Notes under the pieces: model-generated
What the model was told of the DNA's origin: nothing
What the model saw: the letters and a program-made list of their open reading frames with translations, nothing else
The model's database searches: none
Shown: one piece after another, positions 5,866 through 12,869 of the stretch
How positions within the stretch are numbered: the stretch's first letter is position 1
Layout: each line of letters begins with the position of its first letter
Program-made: the position numbers and the translations under genes
From: an uncultured Ruminococcus sp.
GTDB taxonomy: Bacteria; Bacillota; Clostridia; Oscillospirales; Ruminococcaceae
Reading direction: 5' to 3'
Length of the DNA stretch: 19,701 bases
Assembly: GCA_937898375.1 (NCBI GenBank)
Contig: CALEJX010000464.1
Span: forward strand, 1 to 19,701

Positions 5866-8136
5866 TTATGCGGCGTGTCTGCCGAATGTTCTCTTATTCT
5901 CCGGCGGTGCAAATACTGAGTTTGCACCTGACGATGAATTATCGCCGTTCATATTGTTGTCGCTGAAACCATGGTCGGTCTTATATATCATATCATAGTA
6001 GATTATGGCATTGGAGATGTTGATTCGCTCCTCAGCGTAATTTGAATAATTTTTTATATAATCCTCGTCCACGACGCCGTCGTTTATTCGTGCGTCACAC
6101 GCCGCCTGACAATAGGTCTCGTTCACAGTGGTCTTGAACAGACCCTGATCATCATCCATATACACAGGGTTAGGATCGTCTTTATACACTTGGTTGCAGG
6201 ACACCGCCGTTGCCACATTGCTGTAATCTGTCAGGTCAAAATATGTGTTCTTCTGGCTGTCATAGTAAACGGTATCTGTAACAAAATTACCGTTTGGGAA
6301 TATAACAACATTTTCCTCATCGTCAGCTACAGAGAAAATATCATGACCCAGTGCATAGACGTTTGAGAAGCCAAACATATTTCCAAGTGTTGGTTGAACG
6401 TCATACATACCCATTATCTGCTTGACTTCTGTCGGCTCATATCCGCCGTCTTTAGACCAGATTATGAAAGGCACTTTTCTGTTGAGATTGTAGTAGAAAT
6501 CGTCAACAGGAACATATCCCTCATCGTCCTCTGTAAGCACAGAGTCAGTGAACGGGTTATAGTTGAAGTATCTGTCATATTCCTCTGCTTTTATCTTTGC
6601 GTCATGATCGCCGTAGATAACAACTACAGTGTTGTCAAGAAGTCCTGCATTGTCAAGGTCTGTCATGAACTGACCGATAGCTTGATCGGCATAATGAACA
6701 GACTTAAAATAAGAGCCAAGCTTTGTGCCCTCAAGGAACGGCGCAGATTTTTCTTCATACATACCGTCCTCTTCGTTGTACATCTTGTACTTGAAGTCTA
6801 CCTCATAATCGCTCACACGCTCGATATCCGTAAACGGCGTATGATTTGTGAGCATAAGGAATGCACCATACCACTTATCATGTTCTTTGTTTATCTTCTC
6901 AATCTTTGGCACAGCCTGTCTGAAGAATGATTTGTCTGACAGACCAAGACCGATAGTTTCGTCAATGTTAAAATCTGTATTATAGTTAAAGAAATCGTCA
7001 TAGCCAAGGGACTGATGAAGATTAAGTCTGTTCCAGTAAGAGCCGTTGTTGCCGTGCATACTAAAAGTATAATAGCCCTTTTTCTTCAGCATTTTCTGGG
7101 TAGTTGTGTAATCTCTGTCCCAGTAGTTGATAGCAACTGTACCGCTGGAGGCTGGCATAAGTGAAGAAGCAAATGTGAACTCACTGTCTGAGCTTGTTCC
7201 TACACTCTCCTGAGCATAGAAATTTGAGAAATAAAGTCCCTCTCTTGCAAGCTTGTTCATGTTAGGTGTAAGCTCTTCTCCGTTTATATATGTATCCATA
7301 CAGAACTGCTGGAAGCTTTCAGCATGGATAACTATAACGTTCTTATCCTTGAAAATATTTGTGTACTTGTTACTCTTTTCAGAAGTTTCCTCGGTTTTGG
7401 ACTTATCATCATAGAACTTATTGAAAACCTCCTCACTCTCCTCGTAACCAAACATCATATTTATTTTCGCATGAGTGCAGGAAATAACATCGCTGAACTG
7501 ATATGTATAAAGTCCAAAAGTTCCAAGAACATACTCTCTGTTCCACTGCTTTGCAAGTCTGGAATAATCAGTACCAGTAAGTGTTGAGCAGAAAATACCT
7601 GCAAGACCTATGGAAACACAGAATGTCCCAAGGGCATATCTGCGGCGTTTTCTCTTTTCCTTTACCTGAGTGATATAGTCTCTTGTACGCCTTTTAAGAA
7701 GTATATACACAACTATGATCGCAGGGATATCCCACAGGAAAATAAGATCCTTTGGCTCCATGATGTTCTCGGTAACGGCGTCCATTACTCCGCCAAGCTG
7801 TGAAGCTGTTGAGATAAGCGATACTGAGATAAACGATTTATAGTTTGTGTAATATATAGAGTTCGCAGTACAAAGTATCGAGAAAATTATGGTGAGTATA
7901 AGCAGGTATACAAATTGTTTTCTCGGCTTTTTGAACACATATGATATCAGAGCAAGCAGCAGTATAACTGCCATATCAGCCATAAGCGGTTTTATCTGGC
8001 TGTAGTTGAATTTTACTGTAAACGCCCTGAGAAGAAATCCGTTCAGAACAGACGCAAATACAAATGTCAGAAACAAGATGTTATCTTTCAGGTATCCGCT
8101 GATTCCGCTGCGGAGCTTAGTTATAACCTTATTCAT
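5866..8136 (-). CDS. ltaS: LtaS-type lipoteichoic acid synthase / phosphoglycerol transferase
   Basis: A 756-residue polytopic membrane enzyme of the LTA synthase family in the alkaline phosphatase/sulfatase superfamily. About five membrane helices (20-38, 53-68, 74-95, 131-147, 167-186) precede an extracellular catalytic domain. Motifs visible are VIVIHAESFQ (Glu273, a metal ligand), VGTSSDSEF with the probable nucleophile Thr314, HGNNGSYWNR, LTNHTPF, and YGDHD (510-512, metal ligands). The known reaction of the family is transfer of glycerol-phosphate from phosphatidylglycerol to a growing teichoic acid chain or glycolipid. The sequence does not distinguish a polymerase from a primase or another phosphoglycerol transferase. 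The C-terminal tail (about 725-756) is polar and rich in Ser, Asn and Gly. The ATG at 8136 has AGGAG 6 nt upstream. It is monocistronic, with two candidate promoters in the 427-bp gap. Confidence 0.93.
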   Translation of the reverse strand: MNKVITKLRSGISGYLKDNILFLTFVFASVLNGFLLRAFTVKFNYSQIKPLMADMAVILLLALISYVFKKPRKQFVYLLILTIIFSILCTANSIYYTNYKSFISVSLISTASQLGGVMDAVTENIMEPKDLIFLWDIPAIIVVYILLKRRTRDYITQVKEKRKRRRYALGTFCVSIGLAGIFCSTLTGTDYSRLAKQWNREYVLGTFGLYTYQFSDVISCTHAKINMMFGYEESEEVFNKFYDDKSKTEETSEKSNKYTNIFKDKNVIVIHAESFQQFCMDTYINGEELTPNMNKLAREGLYFSNFYAQESVGTSSDSEFTFASSLMPASSGTVAINYWDRDYTTTQKMLKKKGYYTFSMHGNNGSYWNRLNLHQSLGYDDFFNYNTDFNIDETIGLGLSDKSFFRQAVPKIEKINKEHDKWYGAFLMLTNHTPFTDIERVSDYEVDFKYKMYNEEDGMYEEKSAPFLEGTKLGSYFKSVHYADQAIGQFMTDLDNAGLLDNTVVVIYGDHDAKIKAEEYDRYFNYNPFTDSVLTEDDEGYVPVDDFYYNLNRKVPFIIWSKDGGYEPTEVKQIMGMYDVQPTLGNMFGFSNVYALGHDIFSVADDEENVVIFPNGNFVTDTVYYDSQKNTYFDLTDYSNVATAVSCNQVYKDDPNPVYMDDDQGLFKTTVNETYCQAACDARINDGVVDEDYIKNYSNYAEERINISNAIIYYDMIYKTDHGFSDNNMNGDNSSSGANSVFAPPENKRTFGRHAA

Positions 8137-8177
8137 TTATATCTCCTTTTCAATTCGCTTGTTTAGTCACAAAGAAT

Positions 8178-8206
8178 ATTGTATAATTTTTTCTGATAAA
8201 AGTCAA
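8178..8206 (-). promoter_or_regulatory. Proximal ltaS promoter
   Basis: On the minus strand the -35 is TTGACT (8201-8206) and the -10 is TACAAT (8178-8183), with a 17-bp spacer. It lies about 42 bp from the start codon. Confidence 0.75.
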
Positions 8207-8211
8207 GCAAA

Positions 8212-8277
8212 ATAACGCCTTTTCAGTGAAATACACAAAACTTTTCTCAAAGTAAGCTGCGATTTTAAAGGCATTAT
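8212..8277 (-). repeat. Leader inverted repeat upstream of ltaS
   Basis: Arms at 8267-8277 (AAAGGCATTAT) and 8212-8222 (ATAACGCCTTT) pair over 11 positions with one G-U wobble on the minus-strand transcript, with a 44-nt loop. A run of four T follows the 3' arm. Transcripts from the distal promoter would contain this hairpin and transcripts from the proximal promoter would not. It may be an attenuator or a processing site; the role is inferred. Confidence 0.4.
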
Positions 8278-8293
8278 CCCTTGAACAAAGTAT

Positions 8294-8322
8294 ATTTTAC
8301 TCCCATTGCACCCTAATGTCAA
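8294..8322 (-). promoter_or_regulatory. Distal ltaS promoter
   Basis: On the minus strand there is a perfect -35 TTGACA (8317-8322), a 17-bp spacer and a -10 TAAAAT (8294-8299). It would give a leader of about 150 nt ahead of ltaS. Confidence 0.65.
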
Positions 8323-8344
8323 CAAATTAGGCTGAAATTTCAGC
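8312..8344. promoter_or_regulatory. Two adjacent dyads at the distal ltaS promoter
   Basis: CCTAAT (8312-8317) and ATTAGG (8326-8331) flank the -35 hexamer across an 8-nt centre. A perfect palindrome, GCTGAAATTTCAGC (8331-8344), follows directly. Both are placed as operators or activator sites would be. No cognate regulator is encoded in the window. Confidence 0.4.
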
Positions 8345-8495
8345 TATTTTTCACTTTTGTAATAATCGTGTAAAGGTATTTACATTTTATGTATAAAATT
8401 ATTAGTCATACTGTACAATAATCTCAATATGGTTTTGTTTATATGGAATAAATATATTGAAATCGACAAAGTTTTTTGTCAAAAATCAAAAATAA

Positions 8496-8524
8496 TTGAA
8501 AATAGCATAGAAATACATTATAAT
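8496..8524 (+). promoter_or_regulatory. HAD phosphatase promoter
   Basis: The -35 is TTGAAA (8496-8501) and the -10 is TATAAT (8519-8524), with a 17-bp spacer, 39 bp before the start codon. Confidence 0.8.
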
Positions 8525-8563
8525 ATGAATGTCCGAGCATAACAATGATCACGGAGGAAAACA

Positions 8564-9349
8564 ATGATAAAACTTATTGCAACAGACATGGACGGCACTT
8601 TGCTTGACGATAACAAACAGCTTCCTGAGAACTTTGACAATGTGGTAAGACGGCTGTTTGATAAAAATATCAGATTTGTTATTTCAAGCGGCAGGAGCTA
8701 CTGCACGCTTAAAGACCAGTTTTCAGACTATCTTGATGACATGACATTTATATGCGACAATGGCGCATATGTTGTTGACAAAGGCAAGCTGCTTTCAGTT
8801 TCAGTTCTGCCAAAGGAAACTGTCAAGGAAGTTGTGAAATTTTGTGAATCTATGGGGCTTACAGTTCTTCTCTGTGGAAGAAACGGCACATGGCACAATT
8901 CCAAAAATGACAGCCAGCATAAGGAGATTTCTTCATATTATGTAAATCAAGTAAAAATGGAGGATCTCACCCTTGTTGACGATGATATTTTCAAGATAGC
9001 GATATTTGAAGAAAGCGGCATTGAAAATGACGGCTACATCAAGCTCGAAGAACGTTTCGGAGATAATTTCAACGTTCAGCTTTCAGGCAAATACTGGGCA
9101 GATATAATGAACAAGGGCGTGACAAAAGGCACTGCCCTGCGCACTATAGAAAACCGCATTGGCGTGAGATATGAAGAAACCATGGCTTTCGGCGATTATC
9201 TCAATGATGTGGATATGCTCAACAATTCTTACTACAGCTTTGCAATGTCAAACGCTCACGAGTCTATTAAAAAGGTAGCAAATTTCATGACAGGCTCAAA
9301 CAATGACAACAGCGTTATGAAGGAAATTGAAAAACACTGCCTTGCATAG
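8564..9349 (+). CDS. Cof-type HAD-IIB phosphatase
   Basis: A 261-residue soluble hydrolase of the haloacid dehalogenase superfamily, Cof/YbiV subgroup. These cytoplasmic enzymes dephosphorylate small phosphorylated metabolites such as sugar phosphates or flavin precursors. Motif I is DMDGTLL (8-14, nucleophile Asp8 and acid Asp10). Motif II is in FVISSGRS (38-45). The motif III lysine lies in NKGVTKGTAL (about Lys185 or Lys188). Motif IV is GDYLNDVDM (210-218). The IIB cap lies between motifs II and III (about 85-180). The start has GGAGG 8 nt upstream. It is monocistronic, between divergent ltaS and the convergent polyamine operon. The substrate cannot be told from sequence. Confidence 0.93.
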   Translation: MIKLIATDMDGTLLDDNKQLPENFDNVVRRLFDKNIRFVISSGRSYCTLKDQFSDYLDDMTFICDNGAYVVDKGKLLSVSVLPKETVKEVVKFCESMGLTVLLCGRNGTWHNSKNDSQHKEISSYYVNQVKMEDLTLVDDDIFKIAIFEESGIENDGYIKLEERFGDNFNVQLSGKYWADIMNKGVTKGTALRTIENRIGVRYEETMAFGDYLNDVDMLNNSYYSFAMSNAHESIKKVANFMTGSNNDNSVMKEIEKHCLA

Positions 9350-9360
9350 ATAAAAAACAT

Positions 9361-9395
9361 AAAAAGCGGTCTGACCGAAAATCAGACCGCTTTTT
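9361..9395. terminator. Bidirectional terminator, HAD gene and polyamine operon
   Basis: A perfect 14-bp inverted repeat including the A and T runs (9361-9374 and 9382-9395) has a 7-nt loop and a core of GCGGTCTGA. It has T tracts on both strands and sits 11 bp after the HAD stop and 2 bp beyond the CASDC stop, so it serves both convergent units. Confidence 0.93.
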
Positions 9396-9397
9396 CA

Positions 9398-10528
9398 TTA
9401 TAATCTCATTTTAAAATCATCATAGCCGAACTCTTTTATAAGTTCCAACTCGCCGTCAAGCTTGTGAAGATATATAGACGGCAAAGGCATTCCATTGAAT
9501 GTGTTGTTCTTGCACATGGAATATATAGCCATATCGCAGAACACAAGCCTGTCACCCTCTTTAAGCGGCTCATCAAAGGAATAATCCCCGATTATGTCTC
9601 CTGCAAGACAGGTTGGACCGCCAAGGCGGTATGTGTAAGGCTTTTCATTTGCAACACCCGAGCCGATAACATTCGGTCTGTAAGGCATTTCCAAAACGTC
9701 AGGCATATGGCAAGCTGCCGAAGCGTCAAGAATAGCAAGATCCATGCCATTTTTAGCTGTGTCAATAACCTCTGAAACAAGATATCCTGCATTGAGTGCC
9801 ACGGCTTCACCAGGCTCCAGATAGACCTGAACGCCGTATTTATCATGAAGATAGTTCACACACTCAACAAGCATATCAAGATCATAGTCATCACGGGTTA
9901 TGTGATGTCCGCCTCCGAGATTTATCCACTTCATATTGTAAAGATACTTGCCGAACTTCTCCTCGATATGAGGTATCGTCCTTTTCAGCACGTCAGCACC
10001 TTGCTCACACATGGTGTGAAAATGCAGGCCCTCTATGCCGTCGATAAGACTATCGTCAAAGTTATCGAGAGTTGTGCCAAGCCTTGAATTTTTGAAGCAT
10101 GGATTGTATATATCCGTCTCTATCTCCGAATACTCAGGGTTGCACCTTATTCCGCAGGATATCTTCCTGCCGCTGTTCTCGACGATATCCTTGAATTTCT
10201 GCCACTGTTTAGGCGAGTTGAACACAATATGGTCGCATATCTGAACAAGCTCTTTCATGTCCTTTTCAGTGTATGCAGGAGAGTAAACGTGAACTTCCCC
10301 GTCAAACTCCTCCCTGCCAAGCTTTGCTTCATACAGACCGCTGGCAGTAGTGCCTTTCAGGTGCTTGGATATCATAGGATATGTGCTGTACATGGAAAAG
10401 GCTTTCTGTGCCAAAAGTATTTTACAGCCTGTTCTCTCCATGACCTTATCCAAAATAGTCAGGTTATGAAGAAGCTTTGTCTCGTCAACAACATAACAAG
10501 GCGTTTTTACCTTGGAAATATCAAACAT
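9398..10528 (-). CDS. nspC: Carboxynorspermidine/carboxyspermidine decarboxylase
   Basis: A 376-residue PLP enzyme of the alanine racemase-fold (fold III) group that decarboxylates carboxyspermidine to spermidine, or carboxynorspermidine to norspermidine. The PLP lysine is Lys42 in LLAQKAFS. The CANSDC features GLHFHTMCEQGAD (167-179), LGGGHHITRDDYD (204-216), LEPGEAV (237-243) and the catalytic Cys307 in GGPTCLAGD are present, which separates it from ornithine and diaminopimelate decarboxylases. The ATG has GGAGGA 5 nt upstream. It is the last gene of the polyamine operon, separated from its partner dehydrogenase by four small genes. Since the operon makes putrescine rather than diaminopropane, spermidine is the expected product; this is inferred. 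Confidence 0.94.
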   Translation of the reverse strand: MFDISKVKTPCYVVDETKLLHNLTILDKVMERTGCKILLAQKAFSMYSTYPMISKHLKGTTASGLYEAKLGREEFDGEVHVYSPAYTEKDMKELVQICDHIVFNSPKQWQKFKDIVENSGRKISCGIRCNPEYSEIETDIYNPCFKNSRLGTTLDNFDDSLIDGIEGLHFHTMCEQGADVLKRTIPHIEEKFGKYLYNMKWINLGGGHHITRDDYDLDMLVECVNYLHDKYGVQVYLEPGEAVALNAGYLVSEVIDTAKNGMDLAILDASAACHMPDVLEMPYRPNVIGSGVANEKPYTYRLGGPTCLAGDIIGDYSFDEPLKEGDRLVFCDMAIYSMCKNNTFNGMPLPSIYLHKLDGELELIKEFGYDDFKMRL

Positions 10529-10544
10529 TCTTGTCCTCCATGGC

Positions 10545-10829
10545 TCACTTATATGAGTCCTCGTTGATAAAGTTTACTGTAATATTCTTGTTTTTCATTC
10601 TTGCGTCCATGAAAATGCTGAGAACGTTCTTGGCAAATTCAAGGCTCTCCTCTGGGATATCATCAAAGTCATGTATCATTACTTCCAATGGCTCATCGAC
10701 TTCGCAGAGCTTCTCATAAAGGCTGTCATCATTCGCTATAGAATCAGCGTCATGAGCAAGCGCCTTGCTGACATATGGGTAAAACATATCAGCATTTACC
10801 ATTTTAACATCGTCTATCATTAATATCAT
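10545..10829 (-). CDS. Barstar-like small acidic protein, degenerate
   Basis: A 94-residue acidic soluble protein that I cannot name with certainty. Its layout resembles barstar (barnase inhibitor): a first strand (ILMIDDVKMV), a helix (ADMFYPYVSKAL), a short helix (DDSLYEKLC), a central strand (PLEVMIHDFDD), a long helix (EESLEFAKNVLSIFMDAR) and a last strand (NITVNFI). Barstars normally carry a Tyr-x-Gly-x-Asn-Leu-Asp-Ala-Leu loop that plugs the RNase; here the equivalent region is AHDADSIANDDSLYEKL, so RNase inhibition is doubtful. The ATG directly abuts the TAA of the UPF0145 gene, and the purine-rich GGGGGACGAG inside that gene is the only ribosome site, so the two are translationally coupled. 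nspC follows after 16 bp. No barnase-like RNase is present in the window. The fold call is by eye. Confidence 0.75.
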   Translation of the reverse strand: MILMIDDVKMVNADMFYPYVSKALAHDADSIANDDSLYEKLCEVDEPLEVMIHDFDDIPEESLEFAKNVLSIFMDARMKNKNITVNFINEDSYK

Positions 10830-11150
10830 TTACTCGTCCCCCATAAATTTTACTGCCGTTCCGTATGCAATGACCTCAGCTGCACCTGCCGCAATGGCAG
10901 ATGAAGCATACCTTATATTCACAACTGCGTCAGCGCCCATTTGTTCAGCTTCGCCCACCATTCTTTTGGTGGCAAGGGCTCTTGCGTCATTCATCATTTC
11001 GTTATAGGCGGTAAGTTCTCCGCCAACAAGATTTTTAAAGCTCTGCATGATATCCTTGCCCACGTTTTTGGTCTGGATAGTTGAGCCTTTGACAAGCCCC
11101 AGCATTTCAAGCTTTTTGCCCGAAATATAATCAGTATTTACTAAGATCAT
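10830..11150 (-). CDS. YbjQ/UPF0145 family protein
   Basis: A 106-residue soluble protein of the YbjQ/UPF0145 (DUF74, 'heavy-metal-binding') family. The family forms pentameric rings in solved structures, and its role is unknown. Visible hallmarks are VKGSTIQTKNVGKDIMQSFKN near the N-terminus (20-40), LVGGELTAYNEMMNDARALA (41-60), EAEQMGADAVVNIRY (67-81) and the C-terminal AEVIAYGTAV (91-100). The start ATG lies inside the 3' end of the membrane-protein gene (20-nt overlap), with AAAGG upstream. Its stop codon touches the start of the barstar-like gene. The heavy-metal name is historical and not evidence of metal binding. Confidence 0.9.
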   Translation of the reverse strand: MILVNTDYISGKKLEMLGLVKGSTIQTKNVGKDIMQSFKNLVGGELTAYNEMMNDARALATKRMVGEAEQMGADAVVNIRYASSAIAAGAAEVIAYGTAVKFMGDE

Positions 11151-11370
11151 CGTCTTCGCCTTTCTTTATTTCCTTTATTCTTTGTATAAGCACCGTAACC
11201 GCAACGCCTGTCAGCAATGCAGGGACTACCAAAGCGATTATCTTCGCAAGGGTCGGAACGCCGTTCATGTATGCGAAAATAACGCCAATACCAATGTAGT
11301 AGATAGAGATCAAAGCCACTATCACCACAGGTGCTATCATTTTTTTAGTCTTGGTTTTCACTTTTCTCAC
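11131..11370 (-). CDS. Small two-helix membrane protein
   Basis: A 79-residue protein with a basic N-terminus (MRKVKTKTKK), two clear membrane helices (about 12-34 and 42-63) joined by a short turn (AYMNGVPT), and a charged C-terminal tail (RIKEIKKGEDDDLSKY). By the positive-inside rule both ends are probably cytoplasmic. I recognise no family. The start is GTG at 11370, with AAAGGTGAG four bases upstream. It begins 2 bp after the LSm-like gene and overlaps the UPF0145 gene by 20 nt, so the two products are probably made in linked amounts and may work together. Confidence 0.8.
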   Translation of the reverse strand: MRKVKTKTKKMIAPVVIVALISIYYIGIGVIFAYMNGVPTLAKIIALVVPALLTGVAVTVLIQRIKEIKKGEDDDLSKY

Positions 11371-11372
11371 CT

Positions 11373-11612
11373 TTAATCAAAAACCATTTTCTTTTTGCCG
11401 TTTTTGTTTCGTGGATACTCTCTTATCCTGATGATATTGTTTGTATTCACGATACTTTCGTTTCTGTCGTCACCCTGAGTAACTCTAACCCAACCGTCGC
11501 CTATCTCTTCAAGAGTGCAGTCGATAACGGACGAGAGAGAACCTCCCTGCGAAACTGTATACACAAGCACATCTTGTTCAAGATATCTTGCAAAAGCTTC
11601 TTCGATTTTCAT
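11373..11612 (-). CDS. Small beta-rich protein, possible LSm/SH3-like barrel
   Basis: A 79-residue soluble protein of unknown function. A short N-terminal helix (MKIEEAFARYLEQ) is followed by alternating strands: DVLVYTVS, SLSSVIDCTLEEIG, GWVRVTQGD, NESIVNTNNIIRIREYP. It ends in a basic tail (RNKNGKKKM). The helix plus five short strands, with an Asn-rich loop before the last strand, recalls Hfq/LSm small barrels, but there is no diagnostic Hfq motif. A longer frame extends to 11711 inside the CASDH gene; I reject it because ATG 11612 has a clear AAGGAGA 6 nt upstream. It follows CASDH by 16 bp and precedes the membrane-protein gene by 2 bp. RNA binding is only a hypothesis. Confidence 0.8.
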   Translation of the reverse strand: MKIEEAFARYLEQDVLVYTVSQGGSLSSVIDCTLEEIGDGWVRVTQGDDRNESIVNTNNIIRIREYPRNKNGKKKMVFD

Positions 11613-11628
11613 TTTTGTTCTCCTTATA

Positions 11629-12831
11629 TTAGTCAACAAGAACAGGATCAAAGTTCTCCGTCCAAGGCAGACCCCACTTGTTAAGTGCGTCCATAAACGG
11701 ATCTGGATCAAACTCCTCGATATTGTGTACTCCCGGCTTTTTCCACTTGCCTGTGAGTATCATCATCGCACCTATCATTGCAGGCACGCCTGTTGTGTAG
11801 GAAATAGCCTGTGAGCCAACTTCCTTATAGCACTCCTGATGATCGCAGACGTTGTAAACATAATAATTTCTGTCCTTGCCGTCCTTTTTGCCTTGGAAGA
11901 TACAGCCGATATTTGTCTTGCCCTTTGTTCTTGGTCCAAGTGAAGCTGGGTCAGGAAGAACAGCTTTAAGGAACTGTAAAGGTACTATCTTCTTGCCCTC
12001 AAAGTCGATTGGCTCGATAGAGGTCATTCCAACGTCCTCAAGGCACTTAAGATGTGCGAGATAACTCTGTCCGAATGTCATAAAGAAACGGATCCTCTTG
12101 ATACCCTTGATGTTGAGAGCAAGTGATTCAAGCTCCTCATGGTGAAGCAGATACATATCCTTTTCGCCCACCTGATCAAAGTTATACACTCTCTTTATCT
12201 CCATTGGCTCAGTTTCTACCCACTTGCCATCCTGAATATAAGAGCCCTTTGCGGAAACCTCTCTTATATTTATCTCTGGGTTGAAGTTTGTAGCAAATGG
12301 ATAGCCATGGTCGCCGCCGTTGCAATCGAGGATATCGATATAGTTTATCTCATCAAAATAATGCTTCTGAGCATATGCACAGAAAACGCCTGTTACGCCT
12401 GGGTCAAAGCCTGAGCCGAGAAGCGCTGTGATACCAGCCTTTTCAAATCTCTCTCTGTAAGCCCACTGCCACTTATATTCAAACTTTGCAGTGTCTTCAG
12501 GCTCGTAGTTTGCTGTGTCAACATAATCTACTTTACACTCAAGACAAGCGTCCATGATATGGAGATCCTGATAAGGCAGAGCCACGTTGATACAAATATC
12601 AGGCTTATATTCTTTCATAAGAGCCACCAGCTCAGGCACGTTGTCAGCGTTCACCTGTGCAGTTGTGATATTTGTTTTTGTCTTATCCTGAAGTTCCTCC
12701 TTGAATTTATCGCACTTTGACTTTGTTCTGCTGGCGATGCAGATATCAGTAAATACCTCGCTGTTCTGACAGCACTTGTGTATAACAACACCTGCAACTC
12801 CGCCTGCACCGATTATCAATGCTCTTGACAT
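11629..12831 (-). CDS. Carboxynorspermidine/carboxyspermidine dehydrogenase (synthase)
   Basis: A 400-residue oxidoreductase of the saccharopine dehydrogenase (LYS1/LYS9) superfamily. It condenses L-aspartate beta-semialdehyde with a diamine and reduces the imine with NADPH, giving carboxyspermidine from putrescine or carboxynorspermidine from diaminopropane. The Rossmann motif is GAGGVAGVV (8-16), followed by IASRTKSKCDKF, DICINVALPYQDLHIMDACL, YVDTANYE and GSGFDPGVTGVF. The C-terminal part has SYTTGVPAMIGAMMI and GLPWTENFDP. True lysine-pathway saccharopine enzymes are less likely because the decarboxylase partner nspC and putrescine-forming genes are in the same operon. The ATG has AAAGGA 10 nt upstream. 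It lies 38 bp after speB. Confidence 0.93.
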   Translation of the reverse strand: MSRALIIGAGGVAGVVIHKCCQNSEVFTDICIASRTKSKCDKFKEELQDKTKTNITTAQVNADNVPELVALMKEYKPDICINVALPYQDLHIMDACLECKVDYVDTANYEPEDTAKFEYKWQWAYRERFEKAGITALLGSGFDPGVTGVFCAYAQKHYFDEINYIDILDCNGGDHGYPFATNFNPEINIREVSAKGSYIQDGKWVETEPMEIKRVYNFDQVGEKDMYLLHHEELESLALNIKGIKRIRFFMTFGQSYLAHLKCLEDVGMTSIEPIDFEGKKIVPLQFLKAVLPDPASLGPRTKGKTNIGCIFQGKKDGKDRNYYVYNVCDHQECYKEVGSQAISYTTGVPAMIGAMMILTGKWKKPGVHNIEEFDPDPFMDALNKWGLPWTENFDPVLVD

Positions 12832-12869
12832 ATTAGATCATTCCTTTCCATTTTATTATTTATGCTTAT

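Larger units (their letters stand above)
8217..8563. other. Intergenic regulatory region between ltaS and the HAD gene
   Basis: An AT-rich divergent gap with no convincing coding frame. It holds a distal ltaS promoter, two dyads next to it, and the HAD gene promoter at the right end. Between about 8345 and 8495 I see nothing I can name beyond A/T tracts. Confidence 0.7.

Noticed and set aside
6394..6930. Plus-strand open frame of 178 codons inside ltaS
   Set aside because: It is opposite the conserved catalytic domain, lacks a ribosome site and promoter, and shows no known motif.
8217..8495. Small RNA gene in the ltaS-HAD gap
   Set aside because: The palindrome at 8331-8344 followed by T-rich sequence looked terminator-like on the plus strand, but no plus-strand promoter precedes it. 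The dyads are better explained as sites at a minus-strand promoter.
11373..11711. 112-codon version of the LSm-like gene
   Set aside because: The extra 33 codons lie inside the CASDH coding end, and the internal ATG 11612 has a strong ribosome site.
11629..12831. Lysine-pathway saccharopine dehydrogenase
   Set aside because: The superfamily fits, but the operon partner nspC and the putrescine-forming genes make carboxyspermidine dehydrogenase the better call.
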